A stretch of DNA of 53,970 nucleotides from Chloroflexota bacterium (GCA_003577005.1 QEUW01000057.1:1-53970); one strand, 5' to 3'; positions 43,012 to 52,809 are shown, counted from the first letter of the stretch. Notes: generated by a model not told the origin, from the sequence alone. Program-made: numbers and translations.

Positions 43012-43533
43012 TCACACTTCCAAATAGACCTTCCACGCGGCGGGGATAGAACCGGAGGCGACGAGGTAATCGACGCGCGGCGTCTTGGGTTCCCACAGCA
43101 GGGTCAGACCGGCTTCATGCGGGGTGCGGTCGCCTTTGCGCTGGTTGCAGGCAGGGCAGGCGCAGGCTGTGTTACCCCAGGTGTTCTTACCACCGCGGCT
43201 GCGGGGGATCAGGTGGTCGATGGTGAAGTCGTCCTTGTAAAGCACCCGGCTGCCGCGCGCTTCACCCGCCTGGATGCCGCAGTAGATACAGCAGTATCCA
43301 TCACGGCGCATGACACCGGAGCGGCTCCAGCGCACCCCGCGCTGCGGCACGCGAACATAGCGGCGCAGACGCAACACCGAGGGGATTGTCAACCCGGTGC
43401 TCGGCGTGGTCAGCACGAGTTGTTCGTCGGTGGCAGCATCAGCACGGTCGCGGAGCAGGAGTGAGAGCGCCCGCCGCACCGGGATCACGGCCAGCGGTTC
43501 GTAGCTTGCATTGAGTAACAGGACGGCGCCCAT
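43012..43533 (-). CDS. HNH endonuclease
   Basis: This 173-residue protein starts at 43533 behind GGAG. It has an N-terminal fold beginning VLLLNASYEPLAVIPVRRAL, then the HNH core at about 70-150. A first CxxC (YCCIYCG) and a second (CACPACNQRKGDRTP) bind zinc, and DHLIPRSRGG contains the catalytic His-Asp region. Such genes are common in free-standing form; targets are unknown. The gene is followed by rtcB, so a link to RNA breakage and repair is possible but not shown. Confidence 0.88.
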   Translation of the reverse strand: MGAVLLLNASYEPLAVIPVRRALSLLLRDRADAATDEQLVLTTPSTGLTIPSVLRLRRYVRVPQRGVRWSRSGVMRRDGYCCIYCGIQAGEARGSRVLYKDDFTIDHLIPRSRGGKNTWGNTACACPACNQRKGDRTPHEAGLTLLWEPKTPRVDYLVASGSIPAAWKVYLEV

Positions 43534-43880
43534 CGAGAACTCCGAGAACTATTGCGAGACAGTTGCCTCCTCTCCGCCGGACTTCACCAGGCAGGGGAGC
43601 GGGGGCGCGCCTCGTACGTGCGTTTACGGATCAACGATCCTCCCTTATTATCCCCTTCAGTGAAAAAAATGCCAAGCTTTGCAGGTGGTGAAGCAGGGCT
43701 TTGTAGCCGGAGCCTATCGTCAGTAGGGGATACCAACGATAGGCTCTCCGCCAACCTCACTCAGTCTCTATCCCAATTACGCTGCGACTGAGCCGGTTTG
43801 CCGTTGTGTCGTCGGACACGCAACCGTGATTCGGATAGGTTCTGAGCCAGAGACTGAGACCGGCTGCGCGAGCGCACAGG
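43534..43880. other. Gene-free region with a terminator-like hairpin
   Basis: GAGCCTATCGT (43710-43720) pairs perfectly with ACGATAGGCTC (43736-43746). It is about 135 bases past the last small gene of the minus-strand island and could end that transcript. The frames at 43552-43791 and 43757-43969 lack coding features. Confidence 0.5.
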
Positions 43881-44048
43881 TCAGCGTGCGGCGAAAGGGG
43901 TGAGCCACGCCAGTAGGGCGCCCAACGAGAAAGCCCATTGTCGGCGCTGATGTGCAACCAGGTGGGCAATCTTCGCCTCGTGCAATCGCTCGGCCTGGAT
44001 CTCTTTGGCTAGTTCAAAGATATGCGTACTATGCAGTTGGGTAACCAT
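43881..44048 (-). CDS. Small protein with C-terminal hydrophobic segment (55 residues)
   Basis: ATG at 44048 follows AGGGAGTCTATC. The sequence starts MVTQLHSTHIFELAKEIQAE, continues as a charged helix (RLHEAKIAHLVAHQRRQ) and ends in WAFSLGALLAWLTPF, probably membrane-associated. The ELxxxIQAERLxEAK stretch resembles the protein at 44256-44477. The first 20 bases overlap the end of the preceding gene. Its function is unknown. Confidence 0.6.
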   Translation of the reverse strand: MVTQLHSTHIFELAKEIQAERLHEAKIAHLVAHQRRQWAFSLGALLAWLTPFAAR

Positions 44049-44259
44049 GATAGACTCCCTTTTCATCTTGCGGGGCAGAGCGCACCTGGATCTGCTGGCC
44101 CCAAACGACAAACTGTTTGCCAAGCCAGTGCATCACATTGCCCACCTGCTGTATCAGGCGGCGTTGGCTGGCAGCGGCTTCCTGACCTTCTTGAATTAAC
44201 CGTTGATACCGTTCGTTTACCTGAATTTGTAACGCATCAGGATGCAAATAGATGTTCAT
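44029..44259 (-). CDS. Small helical protein (76 residues)
   Basis: The ATG at 44259 shares ATGA with the stop of the upstream gene and follows AAGGGAGACC. The protein starts MNIYLHPDALQIQVNERYQR and is mostly charged helix with Gln and Arg, including LIQQVGNVMHWLGKQFVVWG. No family was recognised. Translational coupling to its neighbours is clear. Confidence 0.6.
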   Translation of the reverse strand: MNIYLHPDALQIQVNERYQRLIQEGQEAAASQRRLIQQVGNVMHWLGKQFVVWGQQIQVRSAPQDEKGVYHGYPTA

Positions 44260-44477
44260 AATGCGGGTCTCCCTTTTGGCAAAGTAGCCTGCTTGTTTGT
44301 TGTCACTGTAACGGTCCACTGATCGAGACGCTTTCCAAGCGCCCGAACCCACCCGCGTCGCGCCGACCTTCGTGCTGCCGTTGCGTCGCGTCGCGCCGTG
44401 ATTTCCGCGGCGTTGATCTGGTCAAGCCGTTCGCCCTTGATTTGTAGTTCAAACAAACGCAACTGTTCGATGTTCAT
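44256..44477 (-). CDS. Small basic helical protein (73 residues)
   Basis: The ATG follows a strong GGAGAGGAG site. It starts MNIEQLRLFELQIKGERLDQ and has many Arg/Ala residues (ARRDATAARRSARRGWVRAL). It lies 22 bases after the ParB-like gene and overlaps the next gene by 4. It resembles the 55-residue protein in its first half. Its function is unknown. Confidence 0.6.
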   Translation of the reverse strand: MNIEQLRLFELQIKGERLDQINAAEITARRDATAARRSARRGWVRALGKRLDQWTVTVTTNKQATLPKGRPAL

Positions 44478-44499
44478 TGTGATCTCCTCTCCGGCTTCC

Positions 44500-44973
44500 T
44501 CACGACTGGTTGGCTATCGAAGCACTGCGCCAGACCGTCACCTCAGCTTCGATTTCGAGCTGGCCGGCCATCTTGGCAACTGAAATGCGATGATGGCCAT
44601 CACGCACAAAATAGAGATCGCCGATCTGCACCAGTTCGACAGCGGGCAACGGCACATCGCGACTGCGGGCAATAGCGATATCCACCCAGCGGTCCATACT
44701 GTTGGCGCGCAGTGGCCGGAAATCTGCATCGAAGTCATCACTGCGCCCTTCGCTGCCGCAGATTTTGGCAATGGGCACCAGTTGGATCCCGGCGTGCGCT
44801 CGCGTTGCCAGCGTGGTGGTGCGTTGCACCTGGTTGAGCTTGAGCAACGTGCGCCGCCGGCCGGTCAAGGTCGACCACAACTTGCTGCGTACAGCTTGCC
44901 CCTGAAGGCGGCGAAATTGTTCGCTCGCCTGTTGTCTGGGTGTTTCGAGAAGATTCTCTCTTTGCATCAACAT
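44500..44973 (-). CDS. ParB/Srx-like small protein
   Basis: The ATG at 44973 (157 residues) follows GCGAGGACGAC. The C-terminal half has a ParB/sulfiredoxin-like pattern: VDIAIARSRDVPLPAVELVQ and then IGDLYFVRDGHHRISVAKM, with the DGHHR motif that in this fold sits at a nucleotide-binding site. The N-terminal half is Gln/Arg-rich and helical. The gene leads four closely packed small genes. Partition or regulatory roles cannot be assigned. Confidence 0.7.
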   Translation of the reverse strand: MLMQRENLLETPRQQASEQFRRLQGQAVRSKLWSTLTGRRRTLLKLNQVQRTTTLATRAHAGIQLVPIAKICGSEGRSDDFDADFRPLRANSMDRWVDIAIARSRDVPLPAVELVQIGDLYFVRDGHHRISVAKMAGQLEIEAEVTVWRSASIANQS

Positions 44974-45155
44974 ATGTCGTCCTCGCTTCTTACTTACCGC
45001 TTCTGTTCTGTGCTGCACGGCGAGGAGGGGACATTTGCTTTCTATTCCTGCGCGTGCCGCTTTACCGATCCTTCATGTCACCTTTCCTGTGCTGCATTCC
45101 CTGCATGTCGATCTCCTTTCCACTTGTTGTGACTCTCCAAAAAAGAGCAACAAAA

Positions 45156-45179
45156 AAAGCGGGCCAACTGGCCCGCTTT
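45156..45179 (-). terminator. Rho-independent terminator of the 66-residue protein gene
   Basis: AAAGCGGGCC/GGCCCGCTTT with an AACT loop. Read on the minus strand the stem is followed by a seven-base T-run (complement of the A-run at 45152-45158). It is 17 bases after the stop at 45197. Confidence 0.75.
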
Positions 45180-45196
45180 GCGATGCGTGCGGTGAA

Positions 45197-45397
45197 CTAA
45201 GGTTCACCTAGCCTCCCTGTTCGCAAGCGGGACCAACTCTCAAATTCGCCATTCTCAAACGACCACACACCCCAGATCAACGGGCGCGCGCGACCAACGA
45301 TGGGCACACCGGTCCAACGAATATTGGCAATGTTGTATGTAAAATGCGGCTTCTCTACAAAACCTGTTTGCAAATGAGCAAGGCTGTTCTCAACCAT
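45197..45397 (-). CDS. Small protein of unknown function (66 residues)
   Basis: The ATG at 45397 follows GGGAGAAG. The protein starts MVENSLAHLQTGFVEKPHFT and is rich in aromatic residues (WTGVPIVGRARPLIWGVWSF), giving a compact beta-like pattern. It is flanked by terminators at 45156-45179 and 45433-45456. No family was recognised. Confidence 0.5.
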   Translation of the reverse strand: MVENSLAHLQTGFVEKPHFTYNIANIRWTGVPIVGRARPLIWGVWSFENGEFESWSRLRTGRLGEP

Positions 45398-45432
45398 TTT
45401 TCTTCTCCCGTGACGTGTTGTAGACAACAAAA

Positions 45433-45456
45433 AACGCAGGCTCTGCAGCCTGCGTT
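45433..45456 (-). terminator. Terminator between the two mini-genes
   Basis: AACGCAGGCT/AGCCTGCGTT with a CTGC loop. On the minus strand the stem is followed by TTTTTTG. It lies between the 50-residue and 66-residue genes and may act as an attenuator for the latter. Confidence 0.7.
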
Positions 45457-45490
45457 GTCGAAGGAAACGTCCAGCGAGTGGACGTGTCGC

Positions 45491-45643
45491 CTATATTGGC
45501 TCCTCATCCCTCGTCAACACAGGAGTATTCAGCTCAGAATGCGCACCGGCGCCGCTCACCATAACCACTCGCCGCGCAAAAAGACGTGGCGCACTGGTTT
45601 GGGTGATGATTCCAATCCCGGTCAACTCTTTCACAGTAAACAT
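45491..45643 (-). CDS. Very small protein gene (50 residues) with its own promoter and terminator
   Basis: The ATG at 45641-45643 follows GGTAGG. The frame ends at a TAG (45491-45493). The protein starts MFTVKELTGIGIITQTSAPR and continues LFARRVVMVSGAGAHSELNT before ending DEEPI. A promoter lies 56 bases upstream and a terminator 35 bases downstream, so this looks like a complete transcription unit. Its function is unknown; a leader peptide or small precursor is possible. Confidence 0.5.
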   Translation of the reverse strand: MFTVKELTGIGIITQTSAPRLFARRVVMVSGAGAHSELNTPVLTRDEEPI

Positions 45644-45698
45644 CCTACCTATTTACACACAGTACATACAAAAGACAAACACAATTCCACAAGGCCTA

Positions 45699-45727
45699 AG
45701 ATTAGCACACTCTTCTTCTTTTGTCAA
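45699..45727 (-). promoter_or_regulatory. Sigma70-type promoter for the mini-gene unit
   Basis: On the minus strand, TTGACA (45727-45722) and TAATCT (45704-45699) are separated by exactly 17 bases. The transcript would start near 45692 and read through the 50-residue gene. Confidence 0.65.
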
Positions 45728-46071
45728 CCCCCCAATTTGCCAAATATGACATGAGTTTTCCCATTCATTGACAATACAAATTGCTGATGAATATCCGGGT
45801 TCTGTTGACATTTGGCGAACTTACGCTGGTGCGATGCACTTGCCAAAGCGCGTTGCACCTCTGGCCTGAATCGAAGTGTCAAAAGAACCTAGTACCAGTT
45901 GCCGTCTCAAAGACCGTGTATTGAACAGACGGGTAGACAAGTACAAGGTAGACATTCGGGGTCTTTGATCAGGTAAGCGGTATCAAAAGTGAAAGTAAAC
46001 GGTGATTGGGCAGGTCAAGCGAATCGGCTCAGGCTCCGGTTGTAATTGGCAAAAATCCACCCATCCGTGCT
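45728..46071. other. Gene-free region between the small-gene island and the amidase
   Basis: A family 3 palindrome lies at 45828-45859. The rest is AT-rich, with no coding frame found. Confidence 0.5.
45828..45859. repeat. Family 3 palindrome, second copy
   Basis: GGTGCGATGCACTT (45828-45841) pairs imperfectly with AAGCGCGTTGCACC (45846-45859). Like the copy at 16568-16600, it is followed by TCTGG after CACC, and the spacing is the same. Confidence 0.55.
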
Positions 46072-47721
46072 CTACTTTGGAAGCTGTGAATTGCGGCTAT
46101 CTACCAAGGCGGGCCGGCGGAGGTGAAAATCCGTTGCGTCCTGATAGGCCTTGGCAACAGCCAGCAATTCTGCTTCGCCGTACAGTTGGCCGACAAAGAC
46201 CATGCTGTTGACCGGTTTGCCCGCCGCCGAAAAACCGTTGGGCAGCACCACTGCCGGGTGGCCGGTATAGTTGGTCAACGCCAGTTCCGGACCCCATACA
46301 CAGGGCTGAAGATAGAGATCCACCTGCGCCATCACACCGGCCATTTCCTGCATCAGTTGGCTGCGCAGCCGGTTGGCCTGGATGTACTCCACGGCGGGGA
46401 TGAGCCGGGCGGCTCGCAAGCTATTGGGCCAGGCATCGGCGCTTTGCCGGGCCAGTCGATCATCCTGATCGCTGCGTGTCAACTCGTCAAAGGCCGCCGC
46501 TGCCTCGGCAAAGAGGATCAACATCATCATCTCATGGGGATAGTCGGGCAGCGTGATGGGAACTAGCTCGGCGCCTAGCCTCCGCAACACAACCAGCGTT
46601 TCTTCGTCGTATCCCTTGCCCTCGCGCTCCATATCGAAGGCCGCCGGCACATAACCAATCCGCAGCCGGCGCAGATCGATCGCTGGCTTCCATACGAAGG
46701 GACGGTCGGCGACTGTAGTGTCCAGCCCGTCCGGGCCGTAGATCGCATTGAAGACGACCGCACAATCTTCCACCGACCGGCACATCGGGCCGATCTTGTC
46801 CATGCTCCAGCTCAACGACATACAACCGTGACGGCTGACCCGGCCAAAGGTGGGGCGTAAGCCGGTTACGCCACAGCGCGCACCAGGCGAAATGATCGAT
46901 CCCATCGTCTCGGTGCCAATGGCAAAGCCGACCAAACCGGCCGCCGTTGCCGACGCCGGCCCGGCCGATGAGCCACTCGACCCCTCGTCCAGATCCCACG
47001 GGTTCCGGGTCTGGCCGCCAAACCAGACATCGCCTTGCGCCAGCGCCCCCGTCGACAGCTTTGCCACCAGCACAGCACCCGCCTCCGCCAGGCGCTGGAC
47101 TACGGTAGCGTCGTAGTCAAAGCTCTGTCCCTGATATGGCTCGGCGCCCCAGGTCGTCGGGATGCCGCGGGTCGCCAGCAGGTCTTTCGCTCCCCAGGGG
47201 ATGCCGTGAAGCGGGCCCCGATCATGGCCGGCGGCGAGTTCTTCATCGGCGCGCCGGGCCTGGGAGAGGGCCAGCTCTTCGGTCAAGGTGACCGTACATT
47301 TCAAGTGTGGATCGTAGCGCCTGAGCCGGTCGAGGTAGAGTTGGGTTAACTCCAGCGAACGAACCTGCCCGGCGTGGATCAAATGGGCTAGCTGCGTAAC
47401 CGGCCAGAAAGCCACCTCCTCCAGCGGATGCGGGCGTGAGATGGGGGCGCTAGCCGAGATCGCTATTGCGCAACTGGCCGTTCCGGCGCCGACGGCTGGG
47501 CCACCCGCCGGCGCCGGATCAAAGCGTAGCGCAGGCGGTACATGATTCGCCAGCGATACGGCCCGCAGTTGTTCGTAGTGAGTCAGGCGTTTTTGCACTG
47601 TCTCGACCATCAACTCAATCTCGGCGCCGGTAAACGGCAGACCGATCAGCCGGGCGGCGGCGGCGATGGCCGCGGGCGTGACAACCGGAACGATCGTTTC
47701 ACTGCTATTTTCGTTGGACAT
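46072..47721 (-). CDS. Amidase signature family protein
   Basis: The ATG at 47721 (549 residues) starts MSNENSSETIVPVV; a longer frame has no conserved residues. The Ser-cisSer-Lys triad context is present: GIPWGAKDLLATRG (Lys), EGSSGSSAGPASATAAG (cis-Ser), GTETMGSIISPGA (nucleophile Ser). The first ~130 residues are an extra helical domain ahead of the core, as in some amidases and Asp/Glu-tRNA amidotransferase relatives. The substrate is unknown. It is not the GatA of a GatCAB unit, since gatB and gatC are absent. Confidence 0.88.
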   Translation of the reverse strand: MSNENSSETIVPVVTPAAIAAAARLIGLPFTGAEIELMVETVQKRLTHYEQLRAVSLANHVPPALRFDPAPAGGPAVGAGTASCAIAISASAPISRPHPLEEVAFWPVTQLAHLIHAGQVRSLELTQLYLDRLRRYDPHLKCTVTLTEELALSQARRADEELAAGHDRGPLHGIPWGAKDLLATRGIPTTWGAEPYQGQSFDYDATVVQRLAEAGAVLVAKLSTGALAQGDVWFGGQTRNPWDLDEGSSGSSAGPASATAAGLVGFAIGTETMGSIISPGARCGVTGLRPTFGRVSRHGCMSLSWSMDKIGPMCRSVEDCAVVFNAIYGPDGLDTTVADRPFVWKPAIDLRRLRIGYVPAAFDMEREGKGYDEETLVVLRRLGAELVPITLPDYPHEMMMLILFAEAAAAFDELTRSDQDDRLARQSADAWPNSLRAARLIPAVEYIQANRLRSQLMQEMAGVMAQVDLYLQPCVWGPELALTNYTGHPAVVLPNGFSAAGKPVNSMVFVGQLYGEAELLAVAKAYQDATDFHLRRPALVDSRNSQLPK

Positions 47722-47849
47722 CGGTGCTTTCCTGAGGGCGAAACGGCGCCAAGGGCGGCTGCCGGCAGCAGAAGTGTACCATCTAGAGGTGGCTGGACAA
47801 AACGCCTGCGACTCAAGCAGCAACAGACCGCAGAAGATGATTGAAAGCC

Positions 47850-47885
47850 GAAGCGAGGCTTTCTCAATAAGAAATGCCTCGCTTC
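47850..47885. terminator. Hairpin between the SdrD-B gene and the amidase gene
   Basis: GAAGCGAGGC (47850-47859) pairs with GCCTCGCTTC (47876-47885), plus an imperfect extension. It lies about 65 bases after the minus-strand SdrD-B stop and ahead of the amidase start, so it could be that gene's terminator. It resembles the hairpin at 14765-14793. Confidence 0.55.
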
Positions 47886-47951
47886 TTTGCCACTTTCTGG
47901 TTTTGTTGGCAGCAGACCCTAGCTGGCGCGGCTGCTGTGGGTCGTTTGTTG

Positions 47952-49409
47952 CTAGTTGCTGACAAACGGTAGCCAGAGCATCGGTTTCAGACCGCTGATA
48001 ACCGGTTCTGCTGTCTCATCTTCGTTGGTGGGATTTGTGCCACCGATAATCTTGACCAGGCCGGCATCCCATGTCAGGTCGGTTTCGCCTGCGCTCACGG
48101 TGATTAGTGAGGTTACGCCGGTAATAGGTTCGGCGTCGCTGTCAAGCGTGGGGTCACCCTGGTTGATGGCGGTGAATTGATAGTCCATCGGTAACGTTGC
48201 CGGATCGAAGACGAGATAATAGCCACCCGCCGGCAGCCCGGCGAAACCATAGCGACCGGTGCTGTCGGTTTGGATGGCGCCGACGAGAACATGATCTTGC
48301 GTAAAGAGCCGGACAGTGACACCGGCGACGGGCGGTTCACCTGCGTCCTGTAATCCGTTGCCATTGGTATCTTCCCAGACATAGTCACCGATGGTGGCAA
48401 GGACAGGTATCTTGATCGGCGGCTCCGCGGTTGGCTCGGGTGTGGCCGTTGGCAATTCGGGCGTCTCAGTCGGCGTCGCCACCTCCTGGGGAAAGTCTGT
48501 GCTCTCCGGAGTCTCGGCCGGTGTTTCGAGCGGCGTCTCCGGGGTTTGGGCCGGCGTTTCGCTCGGCGGTTCCGGGGTTTCGCTCGGTGTCTCCTGCGGT
48601 GGTTCTAGCGTTTGAGCTGGTATCTCAGGCGTCTCAGCAGGCGTCTCGAGCGGTGTCTCCACCTGCGTTTCAATGGGTGTTTCGACCGGTGTTTCGATCG
48701 GGGTATCGGCTGGTGTCTCTACCGGTGTTTCGGTCGGAATAGGTGTCTCCGTCCCTTCTGGTGTTTCGACCGGCGTCTCCTCGGGTGTCTCTTCTGGCAA
48801 AGGGGTCTCTTCCGGCGTTTGCTCTGGTGTTTCGATTGGCGTCCCCTCAGGCGTCTGCTCTGGCGAAGGCGTCTCTTCCGGCGTTGGCGTCGGGTTCGAT
48901 TGGCATCCGCTCGGGTAGAATTCCAACGTGCGTTGATTTGTCCCGGCTTTCATTTCCACCTCCATAATGGCGTCCGGGTCAAACGAACCAGGGATGGTAT
49001 AGGTGAAGAGATCGCTCGCTCCGTTCTTGATCCCTTCGCTACCCGTCGTATTGAACTTAATGGCATAGAAGGGGTTGTTGGTTGGGTTTTCTACCTCATA
49101 TTGGCGGCCGCTGGGCGCTGTGTAGATGCTCTCATGGGCCGGTTCGATGGCGACCATTTTGGACGGCAAGCGGAAGGAGACATGGCTGAGCCCATAGTCA
49201 CAGTTGTTGGTGATCTGCCAGGTGAGCGTGGTTGTGCCGTTGCCGTTGTCCACGGCACTGACCAGTTCGACGCTATAGCAACCTACTGTGCATGGATCAA
49301 CAACGGGCAGCGCCGCGGCCTGTGCAGTCCGGGTGGCCACCCATTGAACTAGAAATGCAATCAAGAAAGCCAAACAAGCAGTGAGTCCCGGCATCAAATA
49401 CTTTTTCAT
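47952..49409 (-). CDS. SdrD B-domain surface protein with Glu-Thr-Pro stalk
   Basis: This 485-residue protein starts with a signal peptide (LMPGLTACLAFLIAFLVQWVA). A beta-sandwich domain of about 35-165 follows. A stalk of TPEETPxETP-type repeats spans about 170-335. An SdrD-B/Cna-B-like module is next (about 340-455, TIGDYVWEDTNGNGLQDAGE and GVTVRLFTQD), which binds calcium through DTNGNGLQD. The protein ends KPMLWLPFVSN, like the tail of the FG-GAP protein. It is a surface-exposed protein, probably anchored or released by a dedicated sorting system. The partner is unknown. Confidence 0.87.
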   Translation of the reverse strand: MKKYLMPGLTACLAFLIAFLVQWVATRTAQAAALPVVDPCTVGCYSVELVSAVDNGNGTTTLTWQITNNCDYGLSHVSFRLPSKMVAIEPAHESIYTAPSGRQYEVENPTNNPFYAIKFNTTGSEGIKNGASDLFTYTIPGSFDPDAIMEVEMKAGTNQRTLEFYPSGCQSNPTPTPEETPSPEQTPEGTPIETPEQTPEETPLPEETPEETPVETPEGTETPIPTETPVETPADTPIETPVETPIETQVETPLETPAETPEIPAQTLEPPQETPSETPEPPSETPAQTPETPLETPAETPESTDFPQEVATPTETPELPTATPEPTAEPPIKIPVLATIGDYVWEDTNGNGLQDAGEPPVAGVTVRLFTQDHVLVGAIQTDSTGRYGFAGLPAGGYYLVFDPATLPMDYQFTAINQGDPTLDSDAEPITGVTSLITVSAGETDLTWDAGLVKIIGGTNPTNEDETAEPVISGLKPMLWLPFVSN

Positions 49410-49738
49410 GTGAAATCCCTACGAAATATATACGCTTACCAAACGTTAAGCCTACCATTGTTCCGTAATGCACAATTCCTTTGCGAGAAGCACTATAGCA
49501 TATGCGTCAGGGGATTTGGCTTGCAGGAAGTTGACAGCAGCGAGCATGTCAAGCTAAAGAAACAGATTTTGCCGCTTGTCACCCGTGTTCAGTTGTGTTT
49601 TTCGATGTGCGGCTACAAGGCGTTTCGTGTTCGTCCTAATGGTCGAAAATGCACCTGCTTTGAGCGGTTCAAGCTATAATGGGATCGGATGACTTCTATT
49701 CGTTTTGCACCAACCAAATCACCGGAGGAATTGATAGG
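49410..49738 (+). other. Intergenic region before the GH4 gene
   Basis: TATAAT at 49675-49680 is a possible -10 box for the GH4 gene, about 60 bases before the ATG, but no -35 match fits. The GH4 ribosome site GGAGGAATTG follows. Nothing else was seen. Confidence 0.4.
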
Positions 49739-51067
<1,329 letters not shown>

Positions 51068-51071
51068 CCGT

Positions 51072-51875
51072 TCATGTGTTGCTGCGCCAGACGGCGATGG
51101 TTGTCTGGCGCAAGCTTTCTTCTTCTTCGCTCAATTCTGGCGGTGGGGGCGGCTCATCATAGTTGATCGACAGGTCATAGCCGGCCCGTTCGTAGATTAT
51201 CTGCAAGGCGAGCGTCAGGTCCAGGCGGGCATCGGCGTCAGGGGCGCGTAACGGCACCGGCAGAACTGGCAACCGGTCGGCCAGTTGAACCGCCCATACA
51301 TCGGTCATGCTAGCCCCGGCCCGTGTCAACGTCACTCGATACGCACTAGGCGGGATATGGGGATAGACGATTGGGCGTTGGCCACGGCGCAACAGATCGA
51401 TCTCCAGAATATGCACCCCCGCCTCGATCAACTGCCGTCGTTTTGTACGATATTTGAACAGGCCCGGCTCGCGTTTGTTGACCGGCGAGAGAATTTCGAT
51501 GCTGGTGACAAGCTGATTTTGCGCGGTATCGCGGATTTCCACCGTTGGGATACGCACCTCAAAAGCGCCGAGCGGCACCGAGAGGGTCGCCTCTGTGACG
51601 GCGGGCGGTTCAGCCACCATCATGCTGCCGGGTGAGGGGGACGCCACCGGTTGTGGCCGCGCCCGGGTGTGGAAGACTTCTACATCAGGGTACATGATGC
51701 CGATCTCACCCGCCGGGTTCTCGTCGGGGGTCACCTGCACCTCGATACGGGCGACATAACGCGGGCGAATCTGGAGATTGATTTGGTCGCTGATCTCTGT
51801 CGCCAGGCGATGATGAACATCCGGCCAGAGAAAGCCCTCAAGATACGGGTCCATACCGGGAAATGGGGATGGCAT
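51072..51875 (-). CDS. DUF4058 family protein
   Basis: The ATG at 51875 (267 residues) follows GAAAGGAGAACG. The family start is MPSPFPGMDPYLEGFLWPDV, followed by HHRLATEISDQINLQIRP and IMYPDVEVFHTR. Later strands include VTSIEILSPVNKREPG and YRVTLTRAG. The family is widespread in Chloroflexota and cyanobacteria, with a predicted restriction-nuclease-like fold in some descriptions, but no confirmed function. It ends 5 bases from the GH4 stop. Confidence 0.88.
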   Translation of the reverse strand: MPSPFPGMDPYLEGFLWPDVHHRLATEISDQINLQIRPRYVARIEVQVTPDENPAGEIGIMYPDVEVFHTRARPQPVASPSPGSMMVAEPPAVTEATLSVPLGAFEVRIPTVEIRDTAQNQLVTSIEILSPVNKREPGLFKYRTKRRQLIEAGVHILEIDLLRRGQRPIVYPHIPPSAYRVTLTRAGASMTDVWAVQLADRLPVLPVPLRAPDADARLDLTLALQIIYERAGYDLSINYDEPPPPPELSEEEESLRQTTIAVWRSNT

Positions 51876-52261
51876 CGTCGTTCTCCTTTCCCAATAAACG
51901 GATAGTTGCCCCAATCATAGTCGCGCGGTGGATTGTCCACAAATCTGGCCGCGTGAACGATTGGGGCAACTCCACTTCCACTTGAGCCATCCCAACCTCG
52001 GATCGCCGACAGGCTGCCCATCCCCGGCAAAGAACGTGTTGTAAATTCTGAAGAGCGTGCCAATGAGAGCGATACTAATCGAAAGGGTCGATTCAAAGCT
52101 CTCGTTGTGATTGCTCTTATTACACTACAGATATCAACCTGTGCCCTTTTGATCTGCCTCGGTAGACGCTATTTGAATGGCTAGGTGCTAAACTGCAACT
52201 GGATGGATTGAGGCTGCAATCACGGTTATCCAAAAACGTGATGAGCTAGAGGAAGGGTAAA
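51876..52261 (+). other. Gene-free region before the stress-type protein
   Basis: Nothing firm was found. A good ribosome-binding site GGAAGGG precedes the ATG at 52262. Frames on the minus strand here lack features. Confidence 0.4.
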
Positions 52262-52771
52262 ATGCAGACGATCTTTGCCCAATTCAAAAACATCCCCGAT
52301 GCCGGCGCGGCAGTCAAAGCGCTGACCAACGCCGGATTTCCCCGCGAGGAGATCAACGTGATCGTACAGGATCAGCACGCCAAGAGCGCGTTAGATTTCA
52401 ACCGCTCGCGCGCCAATGTGGATGTGACCGATGAAGTAGGTGACATTGAACTGTCGGGGCTTGCTTTGCTCATAGGCGGCCAACAACCGGTCAAGACCAC
52501 CACGCTGGGCAATGTCTACGCCACTGGCATCATGGCGACTACCCTGATCAAGGCGGCGACCGAACCGGGCCAGACTACCGCCAACCTGGAAACGGCCTTT
52601 GCTGACTTTGGTGTGCCGGAAGCAACTGCTGAGGCCTACTGCACAGGCATTCGGAACGGCAATCTGGTGCTCTGGCTGCGCACACAAGAAGGTCGCGCTG
52701 CTGAGGCCGCCAATCTGCTGCGCACGCATCATGCCGAGTCGCTCGTCACCTATTCCCCCACACCAGTCTGA
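52262..52771 (+). CDS. General-stress-17M/YflT-like small protein
   Basis: This 169-residue protein begins MQTIFAQFKNIPDAGAAVKA and has a beta-alpha-beta start followed by a second similar module near the end (NGNLVLWLRTQEGRAAEAAN). This resembles the YflT/GsiB-type stress proteins with alternating strand-helix units. The middle (about 60-100) is Gly/Val-rich. No enzyme motif is visible. The gene is isolated and converges on the partial membrane protein. Confidence 0.65.
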   Translation: MQTIFAQFKNIPDAGAAVKALTNAGFPREEINVIVQDQHAKSALDFNRSRANVDVTDEVGDIELSGLALLIGGQQPVKTTTLGNVYATGIMATTLIKAATEPGQTTANLETAFADFGVPEATAEAYCTGIRNGNLVLWLRTQEGRAAEAANLLRTHHAESLVTYSPTPV

Positions 52772-52809
52772 TGATGGCTGATTTTGCTTCCTCGTTGTCC
52801 AGTCGCAGG

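Noticed and set aside
46072..47721. Amidase as GatA of the tRNA amidotransferase
   Set aside because: gatB and gatC are absent, and the protein has a large extra N-terminal domain.
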